Assembly: GCA_963753615.1 (NCBI GenBank)
Contig: CAVWCW010000019.1
Span: 1-64,000, forward strand
DNA: 64,000 bases
Direction of reading: 5' to 3'
DNA from: CAVWCW01 sp963753615
Lineage (GTDB): Bacteria; Pseudomonadota; Gammaproteobacteria; Chromatiales; Chromatiaceae
Shown here: in pieces, positions 43,802-51,733 of the stretch
How the letters are laid out: each line of letters starts with the position of its first letter
Position numbering within the stretch: the stretch's first letter is position 1
Program-made: the position numbers and the translations under genes
Notes under the pieces: generated by a model
What the model was told of the DNA's origin: nothing
Database searches by the model: none
Seen by the model: only the letters and a program-made list of their open reading frames with translations

Positions 43802-43817
43802 TGATTGTCGACAATCA
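43802..43817. promoter_or_regulatory. Upstream PrpR-type operator palindrome
   Basis: TGATTGTCGACAATCA, a perfect 16-base palindrome, 15 bases upstream of the -35 hexamer of the prpE promoter. It shares the 12-base core ATTGTCGACAAT with the site at 43878, 74 bases away centre to centre. Short GTCGAC-centred palindromes are typical sites for GntR regulators of methylcitrate genes. Confidence 0.8.
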
Positions 43818-43831
43818 ATCGCATAACACCC

Positions 43832-43859
43832 TTGACAACCCCCATTAATCGGCTATAAA
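43832..43859 (+). promoter_or_regulatory. Sigma70 promoter of prpE
   Basis: TTGACA at 43832-43837 and TATAAA at 43854-43859 with a 16-base spacer. Transcription would begin near 43866, and the second operator lies just downstream, so a repressor there would block elongation or promoter clearance. Confidence 0.8.
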
Positions 43860-43877
43860 TGCTAATCACGCTCTTAT

Positions 43878-43889
43878 ATTGTCGACAAT
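43878..43889. promoter_or_regulatory. Downstream PrpR-type operator palindrome
   Basis: ATTGTCGACAAT, perfect 12-base palindrome at about +13 to +24 relative to the predicted start. Same core as 43802-43817. Confidence 0.8.
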
Positions 43890-43960
43890 TAAGTGTTTGA
43901 GCCGGGTCGAATCCAATAGCAGGCACAGAGCGCAAACCCCAGAGGCTGGAGGAAATAGAC

Positions 43961-45859
43961 ATGGCTGATTACCGTTCCATTTACCGTCGCTCCCTAGATG
44001 ATCCCGAGGGTTTCTGGGGCGAAGCTGCGCAGGCCCTGCATTGGGACAAACCCTGGGATCGGGTGCTGAGTGATGGCGGCGGCCCCAGGGCGCGCTGGTT
44101 TCCGGGCGGTGAAATCAACACCTGTTTCAATGCCTTGGACCGACATGTAGAGGCCGGGCACGGGACCCGCGCCGCGCTGATCTACGACAGCCCGGTGACC
44201 GGTCAGCAGCGCACCTACTCCTATGCCGAACTGCGTGACACCGTGGCCCGCGCCGCCGGCATGTTGCGGGCGAATGGAGTTGAAGCAGGCGACCGGGTGA
44301 TCGTCTACATGCCGATGATTCCGGAGGCGGCCATCGCCATGCTGGCCTGCGCCCGCATCGGCGCCATTCATTCGGTGGTGTTCGGCGGTTTTGCCGCCAA
44401 CGAACTGGCGAGCCGCATCGACGACGCCCAGCCGAAGTTGATCCTGACCGCTTCCTGCGGCATCGAGCCCAATCGAGTGGTGCAATACAAACCGTTGCTG
44501 GACGCGGCCATCGAGTTGGCGCAGCACAAGCCGGCGGCCTGCGTCATCAAGCAGCGGCCCCAGGCCGAGGCCGTCCTGATCGAGGGCCGGGATCTGGACT
44601 GGGAGTCGGAACTCGAGCGCGCCCAGCCCGCCGAGTGTGTTCCGGTGGCGGCCACCGACCCTTTATACATCCTGTATACCTCCGGCACTACCGGCCAGCC
44701 CAAGGGCGTAGTGCGGGACAACGGCGGTCATGCGGTGGCCATGCACTGGTCGATGGGAAATATCTATGGCGTGGAGCCCGGCGATGTCTACTGGGCCGCC
44801 TCCGACGTTGGCTGGGTGGTGGGCCACAGCTATATCGTCTATGCCCCCTTGCTGAGGGGCTGCACCACGCTGCTTTATGAGGGCAAGCCCGTGGGTACCC
44901 CGGATGCGGGGGCCTTTTGGCGCGTGATCAGCGAGCACCGGGTGCGGGTGTTGTTTACCGCCCCCACGGCTTTCCGCGCGATCAAGAAAGTGGACCCGGA
45001 CGGAGAGTTTCTGCGTCAGTACGATCTCTCCTGTATGGACGCCTTGTTTCTGGCCGGCGAACGCTGCGACCCGGACACACTGCACTGGGCGCGCGAAAAG
45101 CTCGACAAACCGGTGATCGATCATTGGTGGCAGACCGAGACCGGCTGGGCGATTGCCGCCAATCCCCTGGGTATAGAGGCGCTGCCCGTGAAGCCGGGTT
45201 CGCCGACCCTGGCCATGCCGGGTTACGACGTGCGCATCCTGGGCCAAGACGGCGAAGAGGTGGCCGCCGGCGAGATGGGCGATATCGTGCTAAAGCTGCC
45301 GTTGCCGCCGTCCTGCCTGCCCACCCTTTGGAATAACGACGAGCGCTACGTTTCCGGCTATCTGTCCCGCCATTCCGGTTACTACCTGACCGGCGATGCA
45401 GGTTTCAAGGACGAGGACGACTACCTGTGGATCATGAGTCGAACCGACGACGTGATCAACGTCGCCGGCCACCGGCTTTCCACCGGCCAAATGGAAGAAG
45501 TGCTGGCCGGGCACCCGGATGTGGCCGAATGCGCGGTGATCGGCGTCGCCGACGCCCTGAAAGGCCAGCTGCCCCTGGGGCTGGTGGTACTCAAGGCAGG
45601 CGTCGAGCACAGCGAGGCGGAGATCAAGGGCCAACTGGTGCAGCGTATGCGCGAGCAGATCGGACCGGTGGCGGCGTTCAAGCTGGCGGTAGTGGTGAAG
45701 CGCCTTCCCAAGACCCGCTCGGGTAAGATCCTGCGCGGCACCATGGTGAGGATTGCCGACGGCAGCGAGTGGAAAATGCCCGCCACCATCGACGATCCGG
45801 CGATTCTCGAGGAGATCACCGAGTCTCTGCGCGGACTTGGTCTGGCGAAGCAGGATTGA
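43961..45859 (+). CDS. prpE: Propionyl-CoA synthetase
   Basis: 632 residues. Activates propionate to propionyl-CoA for the methylcitrate cycle. ANL superfamily signatures: AMP-binding P-loop ILYTSGTTGQPKGVVRDNGG, WWQTETGWAI, YYLTGDAGF-KDEDDYLWIMSRTDDVINVAGHRLS (positions 475-510), and the acylation-site lysine in TRSGKILRGTM. The start MADYRSIYRRSLDDPEGFW is the family's. AGGAGG lies 7 bases upstream. The promoter and two palindromic operators lie in the 102 bases before the gene. Same strand as gntR-prpBCD, 40 bases apart. Confidence 0.95.
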   Translation: MADYRSIYRRSLDDPEGFWGEAAQALHWDKPWDRVLSDGGGPRARWFPGGEINTCFNALDRHVEAGHGTRAALIYDSPVTGQQRTYSYAELRDTVARAAGMLRANGVEAGDRVIVYMPMIPEAAIAMLACARIGAIHSVVFGGFAANELASRIDDAQPKLILTASCGIEPNRVVQYKPLLDAAIELAQHKPAACVIKQRPQAEAVLIEGRDLDWESELERAQPAECVPVAATDPLYILYTSGTTGQPKGVVRDNGGHAVAMHWSMGNIYGVEPGDVYWAASDVGWVVGHSYIVYAPLLRGCTTLLYEGKPVGTPDAGAFWRVISEHRVRVLFTAPTAFRAIKKVDPDGEFLRQYDLSCMDALFLAGERCDPDTLHWAREKLDKPVIDHWWQTETGWAIAANPLGIEALPVKPGSPTLAMPGYDVRILGQDGEEVAAGEMGDIVLKLPLPPSCLPTLWNNDERYVSGYLSRHSGYYLTGDAGFKDEDDYLWIMSRTDDVINVAGHRLSTGQMEEVLAGHPDVAECAVIGVADALKGQLPLGLVVLKAGVEHSEAEIKGQLVQRMREQIGPVAAFKLAVVVKRLPKTRSGKILRGTMVRIADGSEWKMPATIDDPAILEEITESLRGLGLAKQD

Positions 45860-45899
45860 TCCGGCAGCAGCGTCGCTGAGGTCGAGGAGCCAGATAGCC

Positions 45900-46616
45900 G
45901 TGTCAATGCCGGGGAAAATGTGCGGGCCGACGCCCGCCACCACCATCGCAGACCGGGTGTTCGGAGAACTCCAGCAGGCCATTGTTGAAGGTCGAATCGC
46001 CCCCGGCAGCAAGATCAGCGAACCGGAGTTGTCCCGTCGCCACGGGGTCAGCCGGGGCGCATTGCGCGAGGCGCTGGGGCGCCTGGAGTCCTGTGGACTG
46101 GTCGAGCGTCGGCCCAACGTTGGAGCCCGGGTGGTCAGTCTCTCGAGCGCCCAGCTGTTGGAAATTTATCACGTGCGCGAGGCCCTGGAGGGCATGGCAG
46201 CCCGCCTGGCCGCTTCCCTGATGGGCCAACGTCAGGTCGAGGACCTGCGCGAGCTGCTGGAGCAGCACCGGGAGCAGATCGAGCAAGACCCCGGTAACGC
46301 CTATTTTCAGCAGGAGGGCGACCTGGATTTCCACTACCGGATCGTGCAAGGCAGCGGCAACAGCCGGCTGATTCGTCTGCTTTGCAACGATCTCTACCAA
46401 TTGGTCAGGGTTTACCGATACCAGTTCGGCATGGCCAGCCGGCGTGGTCCCCGGGCCTTCAGCGAACATGAACATATTGTCGACGCCATCGAGCGCGGCG
46501 ACGGCGAACTGGCCGAGCTGTTGATGCGTCACCATATCCGCGCCTCGCGCGAAAACATCGAGCGCCTGCTGACTGAAGCCGGACAGCGGGCCGTACTTGG
46601 AGGAAGTTCATCATGA
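45900..46616 (+). CDS. GntR/FadR-family regulator of the propionate cluster
   Basis: 238 residues if GTG 45900 is used; it has GAGGAG 10 bases upstream, while ATG 45906 is 16 bases away. N-terminal winged HTH (about 15-85: IADRVFGELQQAIVEGRIAP, ELSRRHGVSRGALREALGRL) and FCD effector domain (about 90-220) with the metal-binding acidic/His residues (VREALEGMAAR, DLDFHYRIVQ, EHEHIVDAI). Likely represses prp genes by binding the ATTGTCGACAAT palindromes and responds to a methylcitrate-type ligand. Coupled to prpB by ATGA. Confidence 0.92.
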   Translation: MSMPGKMCGPTPATTIADRVFGELQQAIVEGRIAPGSKISEPELSRRHGVSRGALREALGRLESCGLVERRPNVGARVVSLSSAQLLEIYHVREALEGMAARLAASLMGQRQVEDLRELLEQHREQIEQDPGNAYFQQEGDLDFHYRIVQGSGNSRLIRLLCNDLYQLVRVYRYQFGMASRRGPRAFSEHEHIVDAIERGDGELAELLMRHHIRASRENIERLLTEAGQRAVLGGSSS

Positions 46617-47503
46617 CCCAGCCAGTCTCCGCCGGCGCGCGTTTCCGCGCCGCCTTGGAGCAGGAGCGCCCGCTGCAATGCGTGGGCGCCATCAATGCTT
46701 ACCATGCCCTGTTGGCCGAGGCCTCGGGTTTCCGCGCTCTATACGTTTCTGGCGGTGGGGTGGCCGCCGGCTCCTGTGGCATTCCGGATCTGGGCATCAC
46801 CAGCCTGGAGGACGTGCTCACCGACGTGCGGCGTATTACCGACGTCACCGAACTGCCGCTGCTGGTGGACATCGATACCGGTTGGGGCGGGGCCTTCAAT
46901 ATCGCCCGCAGCGTGCGCGCCATGGTCAAGGCCGGAGCCGCTGCGGTGCACATAGAGGATCAGGTGCAGCAGAAACGCTGCGGCCACCGCCCCAACAAGG
47001 CCATAGTGCCCCAGCAGGAGATGGTGGACCGCATCAAGGCGGCAGTGGACGCCCGCACCGACGATCAGTTCGTGATCATGGCCCGCACCGATGCCCTGGC
47101 GGTGGAGGGGCTGGAGCCCGCCATAGAGCGCGCCCGGGCCTGCGTCGAGGCGGGCGCGGATATGATTTTTCCCGAGGCGATTACCGAACTCGGCATGTAC
47201 CGCGAGTTCGCCGAGGCGGTCGGCGTGCCGGTGCTGGCCAATATCACCGAATTCGGCTCCACCCCCCTGTTCACCACCGATGAGCTGGGAGCCGCCGGCG
47301 TCAGTATCGCTCTGTATCCCCTGTCGGCCTTTCGAGCCGCCAATGCGGCAGCCCTCAAGGTCTATCAAGGGCTGCGCACAGAGGGGACCCAGAAACACCT
47401 GATCGAGCTGATGCAGACCCGGGCCGACTTGTACGAGTACCTCGGGTATCACGCTTTCGAGCAGAAGTTAGACGCCCTTTTTTCTCAGGAGGACCCCCAA
47501 TGA
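46613..47503 (+). CDS. prpB: 2-Methylisocitrate lyase
   Basis: 296 residues; cleaves 2-methylisocitrate to pyruvate and succinate. ICL/PEPM family: LYVSGGGVAAGSCGIPDLGI, LLVDIDTGWGG, AGAAAVHIEDQVQQKRCGH (the active-site Cys in KRCGH), IMARTDALAVEGL and IFPEAI. The start overlaps the GntR stop and the stop overlaps the prpC start by 4 bases. Confidence 0.96.
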   Translation: MTQPVSAGARFRAALEQERPLQCVGAINAYHALLAEASGFRALYVSGGGVAAGSCGIPDLGITSLEDVLTDVRRITDVTELPLLVDIDTGWGGAFNIARSVRAMVKAGAAAVHIEDQVQQKRCGHRPNKAIVPQQEMVDRIKAAVDARTDDQFVIMARTDALAVEGLEPAIERARACVEAGADMIFPEAITELGMYREFAEAVGVPVLANITEFGSTPLFTTDELGAAGVSIALYPLSAFRAANAAALKVYQGLRTEGTQKHLIELMQTRADLYEYLGYHAFEQKLDALFSQEDPQ

Positions 47504-48654
47504 CCGAGAGCAACCAAGTCCTGCCCAAGGCCAAGAAATCGGTAGCCCTGTCAGGAACAGCCGCCGGCAATACTGCTGTCTGCTCGGTCGGACGCAGCGG
47601 CAATGACCTGCACTACCGGGGTTACGATATCCTTGATTTTGCCGAGACCGCGGAGTTCGAGGAAATTGCGTACCTGTTGGTTCATGGCGAACTGCCGACG
47701 CCGGCCGAGCTGAACGCCTACAAAAACAAGCTGCGCGCCCTGCGTGGTCTTCCGGCGGCGGTCAAGGCGTGTCTGGAGCAGATCCCCGCCTCGGCACACC
47801 CGATGGACGTGATGCGCACCGGTTGCTCGGTGCTCGGCTCCTGCCAGCCCGAAAAGGAAGGCCACCCGGCAGTCGGCGCGCGGGATATTACCGACCGCCT
47901 GATCGCCTGCTTCGGTTCCATGCTGCTGTATTGGTACCATTACGCGGTCAACGGTCGCCGCATCGAGGTTGAAACCGACGACGACTCGGTGGGTGGTCAC
48001 TTTCTGCATCTGTTGCACGGCCGGCCGCCGAGCGAGGCCTGGGTGCGCGCCATGCACACCTCGTTGATTCTCTATGCCGAGCACGAGTTCAATGCCTCCA
48101 CTTTTGCCGGGCGGGTGATCGCAGGCACCAATTCCGATATGTATTCCGCCATTACCGGAGCCATCGGCGCCCTGCGTGGGCCCAAGCACGGCGGTGCCAA
48201 TGAGGAGGCCTTCCGCATCCAGAGCCGCTACCTCAGCGCAGACCAAGCCGAGGCCGACATTCGCGAACGGGTAGGGCGCAAGGAGATCATTATCGGCTTT
48301 GGACACCCGGTGTATACGGTGGGCGATCCGCGCAACCAAGTCATCAAATCGGTGGCTCGCAACCTGTCCGAGCAGGCCGGCGATACGACCATGTTCCAGG
48401 TGGCCGAGCGCTTGGAGAGCGTGATGTGGGAGGTCAAGCGTATGTTCCCCAATCTGGACTGGTTCTCGGCGGTGTCCTATCACATGCTCGGAGTGCCTAC
48501 CGATATGTTTACGCCCCTGTTCGTTATCTCCCGCACCAGCGGCTGGGGTGCGCACGTGATCGAGCAACGCGAGGACGGCAAGATCATTCGCCCCAGCGCC
48601 AACTACAACGGGCCTGATAACCGGGCTTACGTGCCCCTGGAACAGCGCGCCTGA
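47500..48654 (+). CDS. prpC: 2-Methylcitrate synthase
   Basis: 384 residues; condenses propionyl-CoA with oxaloacetate. Citrate-synthase fold with LHYRGYDILDFAETAEFEEI, active-site His in GPKHGGANEEAF and GFGHPVYTVGDPRN, and Asp region FPNLDWFSAVSYHMLGVPTD. Length and the shorter N-terminus match PrpC rather than GltA. ATGA with prpB; 35-base gap to prpD. Confidence 0.95.
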   Translation: MTESNQVLPKAKKSVALSGTAAGNTAVCSVGRSGNDLHYRGYDILDFAETAEFEEIAYLLVHGELPTPAELNAYKNKLRALRGLPAAVKACLEQIPASAHPMDVMRTGCSVLGSCQPEKEGHPAVGARDITDRLIACFGSMLLYWYHYAVNGRRIEVETDDDSVGGHFLHLLHGRPPSEAWVRAMHTSLILYAEHEFNASTFAGRVIAGTNSDMYSAITGAIGALRGPKHGGANEEAFRIQSRYLSADQAEADIRERVGRKEIIIGFGHPVYTVGDPRNQVIKSVARNLSEQAGDTTMFQVAERLESVMWEVKRMFPNLDWFSAVSYHMLGVPTDMFTPLFVISRTSGWGAHVIEQREDGKIIRPSANYNGPDNRAYVPLEQRA

Positions 48655-48689
48655 ACGGCGCCTCGACCCCTATAATCGGAAATAAGAAT

Positions 48690-50141
48690 ATGAGCAAAGC
48701 AGCGGTTTTGGACGCCCGGCGTCCCGATTTCGACCCCGTGATCCAGGATATCGTCGACTATGTGCTGGATTACGACGTGACCCAGAGCCGGGAAGCCATG
48801 GAGACTGCCCGCTACTGTTTCCTGGACACCCTCGGCTGCGGCCTTTACGCCCTCAACTACCCGGCCTGCAATAAGTTGTTGGGCCCGATCGTGCCCGGGG
48901 CCGGCATGCCCGGAGGCGCCCGGGTGCCGGGCACCAGCCATGAGTTGGACCCGGTGCGGGCGGCCTGGAATATCGGCGCTATGGTAAGGTGGCTGGACTT
49001 CAACGATACCTGGCTGGCCGCCGAGTGGGGCCATCCGTCCGATAACCTGGGGGCCATCCTGGCCCTGGCCGATTACCAGTCGCGGCGCGCCTTGAGTCGC
49101 GGCGGCGCGCCGCTGACCATGGGCGATGTGCTCCAAGCCATGGTCAAGGCCCACGAGGTCCAAGGGGTGATCGCCCTGGAGAACAGCTTCAACCGGGTCG
49201 GCCTCGACCACGTAATGCTGGTGCGAATCGCTTCCACCGCCGTCGCCGCGGGCATGCTCGGCTGCAGCCGCCAGGAGACCCTGAACGCGGTCTCCCACGC
49301 CTGGCTCGACGGCTCTTCCCTGCGCACCTACCGGCATGCGCCCAACACCGGCTCGCGCAAGTCCTGGGCCGCGGGAGACGCCTCCGCGCGCGGCCTGTTC
49401 CTGGCCCTGCTCGCGGAGCGCGGCGAGATGGGTTATCCATCGGCGGTCAGCGCCCCCACCTGGGGCTTCCAGGACGTCAGCTTCAAGGGCCGTGCGCTCG
49501 CTTTCGGCCAGGGCTACGGCACCTATGTAATGGAGAACATTCTGTTCAAGATCAGTTTCCCCGCCGAGTTCCACGCCCAGACCGCGGTGGAGGCGGCGAT
49601 TACCCTGCATCCCCAGGTGAAGGACCGGCTGGAGCGCATCGCCGCCATTCGCATTCAGACCCAGGAATCCGGCGATCGCATCATCAATAAGACCGGTCCC
49701 CTGGACAATCCCGCCGACCGCGATCACTGCCTGCAGTACATGGTGGCCATCGGCCTGCTCAAAGGCGCCCTGACGGCAGACGACTACGAGGACGCAGTGG
49801 CGGCCGACCCCTGGGTGGACAAGCTGCGGGGACTGATGGAAGTGCAGGAGAACGAGCGCTTCAGCCGCGAGTACCTGGAGCCCGACAAGCGCGCGATCGG
49901 CAACTCGGTGCAGGTCGTTTTCGACGACGGCAGCGCCACCGAGCCGGTGGTGGTGGACTACCCGGTGGGTCACCGCCGGCGGCGGGACGAGGGCATCCCC
50001 CTGTTGCTGGAGAAATTCGAGCGCTATCTGCGAGGGCGGATTCCGGCCAAACCGGCCGAGCAGTTGCTGAACTTGAGCAGCGACCAGGCGCGGTTCGAAC
50101 GGGCCACCGTCGACCAAGTGATGAGCCTGCTCGCGGTCTGA
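48690..50141 (+). CDS. prpD: 2-Methylcitrate dehydratase
   Basis: 483 residues, MmgE/PrpD family. Typical blocks: AMETARYCFLDTLGCGLYAL, WNIGAMVRWLDFNDTWLAAE, WGHPSDNLGAILALADY, HAWLDGSSLRTYRHAPNTGSR is split here as HAWLDGSSLRTYRH and KSWAAGDASARGLFLA. It is the iron-free methylcitrate dehydratase; no acnD/prpF pair is present, so PrpD is the sole dehydratase in this cluster. Last gene of the run, followed by a hairpin at 50152. Confidence 0.95.
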   Translation: MSKAAVLDARRPDFDPVIQDIVDYVLDYDVTQSREAMETARYCFLDTLGCGLYALNYPACNKLLGPIVPGAGMPGGARVPGTSHELDPVRAAWNIGAMVRWLDFNDTWLAAEWGHPSDNLGAILALADYQSRRALSRGGAPLTMGDVLQAMVKAHEVQGVIALENSFNRVGLDHVMLVRIASTAVAAGMLGCSRQETLNAVSHAWLDGSSLRTYRHAPNTGSRKSWAAGDASARGLFLALLAERGEMGYPSAVSAPTWGFQDVSFKGRALAFGQGYGTYVMENILFKISFPAEFHAQTAVEAAITLHPQVKDRLERIAAIRIQTQESGDRIINKTGPLDNPADRDHCLQYMVAIGLLKGALTADDYEDAVAADPWVDKLRGLMEVQENERFSREYLEPDKRAIGNSVQVVFDDGSATEPVVVDYPVGHRRRRDEGIPLLLEKFERYLRGRIPAKPAEQLLNLSSDQARFERATVDQVMSLLAV

Positions 50142-50151
50142 TGACAGGGTA

Positions 50152-50178
50152 TTCCCGGCCTTGCACCGCGGCCGGGAA
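50152..50178 (+). terminator. Hairpin after prpD
   Basis: TTCCCGGCC and GGCCGGGAA, perfect 9-base arms and 9-base loop, 10 bases past the prpD stop. No T tract, so a Rho-helped or processing role is possible. Confidence 0.55.
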
Positions 50179-50363
50179 CGCGCTATTGTCCAAGCACTGC
50201 GTACGCTGCGTCCTGCCTATCAAGTTTTCGCGGTTTCGTTACTCCCCGAGTTCGTTCCTGCGCCGACTATAGGCTGCTTACGGGATACACAGTGCTATCC
50301 GCTCGGCCGTCAGGCGCGGCCAGGCTATGTTTGTTATTAAGTTGATTTCGAGGTTCAAGTAAG

Positions 50364-50573
50364 ATGTCAGATCGTCAAACCGGCACCGTGAAGTGGTTCA
50401 ATGACGCCAAGGGATACGGGTTTATTCAGCGTGAAAACGGCTCGGATCTGTTTGTTCACTTCCGCTCCATAGTCGGTGATGGATTCCGCTCCCTCGCAGA
50501 GGGTCAGAAGGTCGAGTTTTCCGTGGTCGACGGCCAGAAGGGCCCCCAAGCGGATGAGGTAGTCCCGCTCTAA
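50364..50573 (+). CDS. Cold-shock protein (CspA family)
   Basis: 69 residues: a single cold-shock domain with RNP1 KGYGFIQRE and RNP2 LFVHFRSI, GTVKWFNDAKG at the start. The usual RNP2 form VFVHFSAI is LFVHFRSI here. Binds single-stranded RNA/DNA and melts structure. The 222-base upstream region is long enough for a cold-responsive leader. The RRM gene follows 99 bases on, across a strong hairpin. Confidence 0.93.
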   Translation: MSDRQTGTVKWFNDAKGYGFIQRENGSDLFVHFRSIVGDGFRSLAEGQKVEFSVVDGQKGPQADEVVPL

Positions 50574-50591
50574 ACAATCAGCCGCAGTATC

Positions 50592-50625
50592 CGATGCGGC
50601 CGCCCCCCAGGGGGTAGCCGCATCG
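50592..50625 (+). promoter_or_regulatory. Hairpin between the cold-shock and RRM genes
   Basis: CGATGCGGC and GCCGCATCG are perfect 9-base arms; inside them CCCCCC-A-GGGGG can pair as well, giving a stem of about 14 pairs with a tiny loop. It follows the csp stop by 18 bases and lacks a T tract, so processing, stabilisation or an RNA-chaperone target is more likely than termination. Confidence 0.65.
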
Positions 50626-50672
50626 AGCCCCTTCCGCCGCCCCTCGCGGCATCGCTCAGAGAGAAACCACCT

Positions 50673-50942
50673 ATGCTTACGCTCTCGGTCCGTGGGTTGC
50701 CGCGCAGCACCACGGAAGAATCCCTTTCCGCCCTGTTCTCGCAATATGGGGTAGTTCGCTCCATGCGTCTCGTCAAGGACCTGTTTTCCGGCGAGTGCCG
50801 GGGCTTCGCCACCATCGATATGGAAGGCCACGAGGCGCGTGCCGCTATCAGTGCCCTCGACGGCAGCGAATTCAACGGCGGCCAACTGCGTGTCGGCATC
50901 GATAAACCCCGGGGTGTCAAGCGAGGCGGGCGCCGGCGCTAG
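50673..50942 (+). CDS. Small RRM-type RNA-binding protein
   Basis: 89 residues, one RRM: RNP2 LSVRGLPRS (about 3-11) and RNP1 ECRGFATIDM (about 47-56), ending in a basic tail GVKRGGRRR. Such single-RRM proteins are found in proteobacteria and cyanobacteria and are often cold-induced. AGAGAGAAACC precedes ATG 50673. Pairing with the cold-shock gene on one strand suggests one cold-response unit. Confidence 0.9.
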   Translation: MLTLSVRGLPRSTTEESLSALFSQYGVVRSMRLVKDLFSGECRGFATIDMEGHEARAAISALDGSEFNGGQLRVGIDKPRGVKRGGRRR

Positions 50943-51733
50943 CCGCGTTGAGCCCTGGCCTTCGCCGCTGCACTTGCAACCTCGGCTGGGGTTGGTAGGC
51001 GGTGGAATTTCGGCCGGCCTCTCGATATGGGTAGCCTTTTGGGGTGGACCCGCGAGCGAGTCGCTCAGGTGTTGCCTGGGCCGATTGTGCTTAGGATTGG
51101 ATATCTCTGAACGCGGTCCTGTGCCGGAGCTCATCGAACATGCCTGAGTCAGTCGCCGGCAATCAGGCCGAGATCGTAGCGGCCGGGAGAGCCGTCGCTG
51201 GCCGGGAGTTTACCAAGGGTATGGTGAAAGCCCGGCGGATCCCAACTCCTCGCTTTTTCCGCGCAGTGGCGGCCACCGCCTTGTAGCTGGCCAGCGGCCC
51301 ATAGCCGGCCCCACAAGCTGGCGACTCCTGATAACTGAATTCCGTTGATAGCGATAGCTAGGTGAACAACACCAACGGCATCGAGCTTTCCCGTGATCGG
51401 TACCCGGATCTGGTGGCTTGCGAGATCTCCCGCAGTCTGCAGGGCATCACCCAAGGCAAGGGCCGGCGCGAAGGGATCGCCAATCGTTGATCCAGAGCCC
51501 TCAGAATTGGAAATAGCCCGGTTTTCCCAACCGGCATGAGTTCCCAACGCCCGACCGCCCAGCGTTCCAGTTGGCGGCAGACCCAGCGCCTGCGCTACAA
51601 ATATTCACCGGATCTCGTCGGGGCCGGTTTGACATCTGGCGTGGCGCGGAAGGTATGATGCGCCTGTCATCCCGGCGCGCCCGTTTCCGACCGGCCAGCT
51701 TCGGAGCAGGACATCACCCAACCGAGAGGTCGT
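50943..51733. other. Gene-free stretch before the beta-CASP gene
   Basis: About 790 bases. Short frames on both strands (for example 51149-51547 minus and about 51140-51285 plus) show no family signal or ribosome site. Possibly decayed coding sequence; I cannot assign any part. The last bases hold the start region of the gene at 51734. Confidence 0.4.

Noticed and set aside
48627..50117. 496-residue open frame on the minus strand
   Set aside because: It is antisense to prpD, which has clear family motifs; long antisense frames are common in GC-rich codon usage. No domain or ribosome site.
51149..51547. 132-residue minus-strand gene
   Set aside because: No ribosome site, no family resemblance and biased composition; treated as non-coding.
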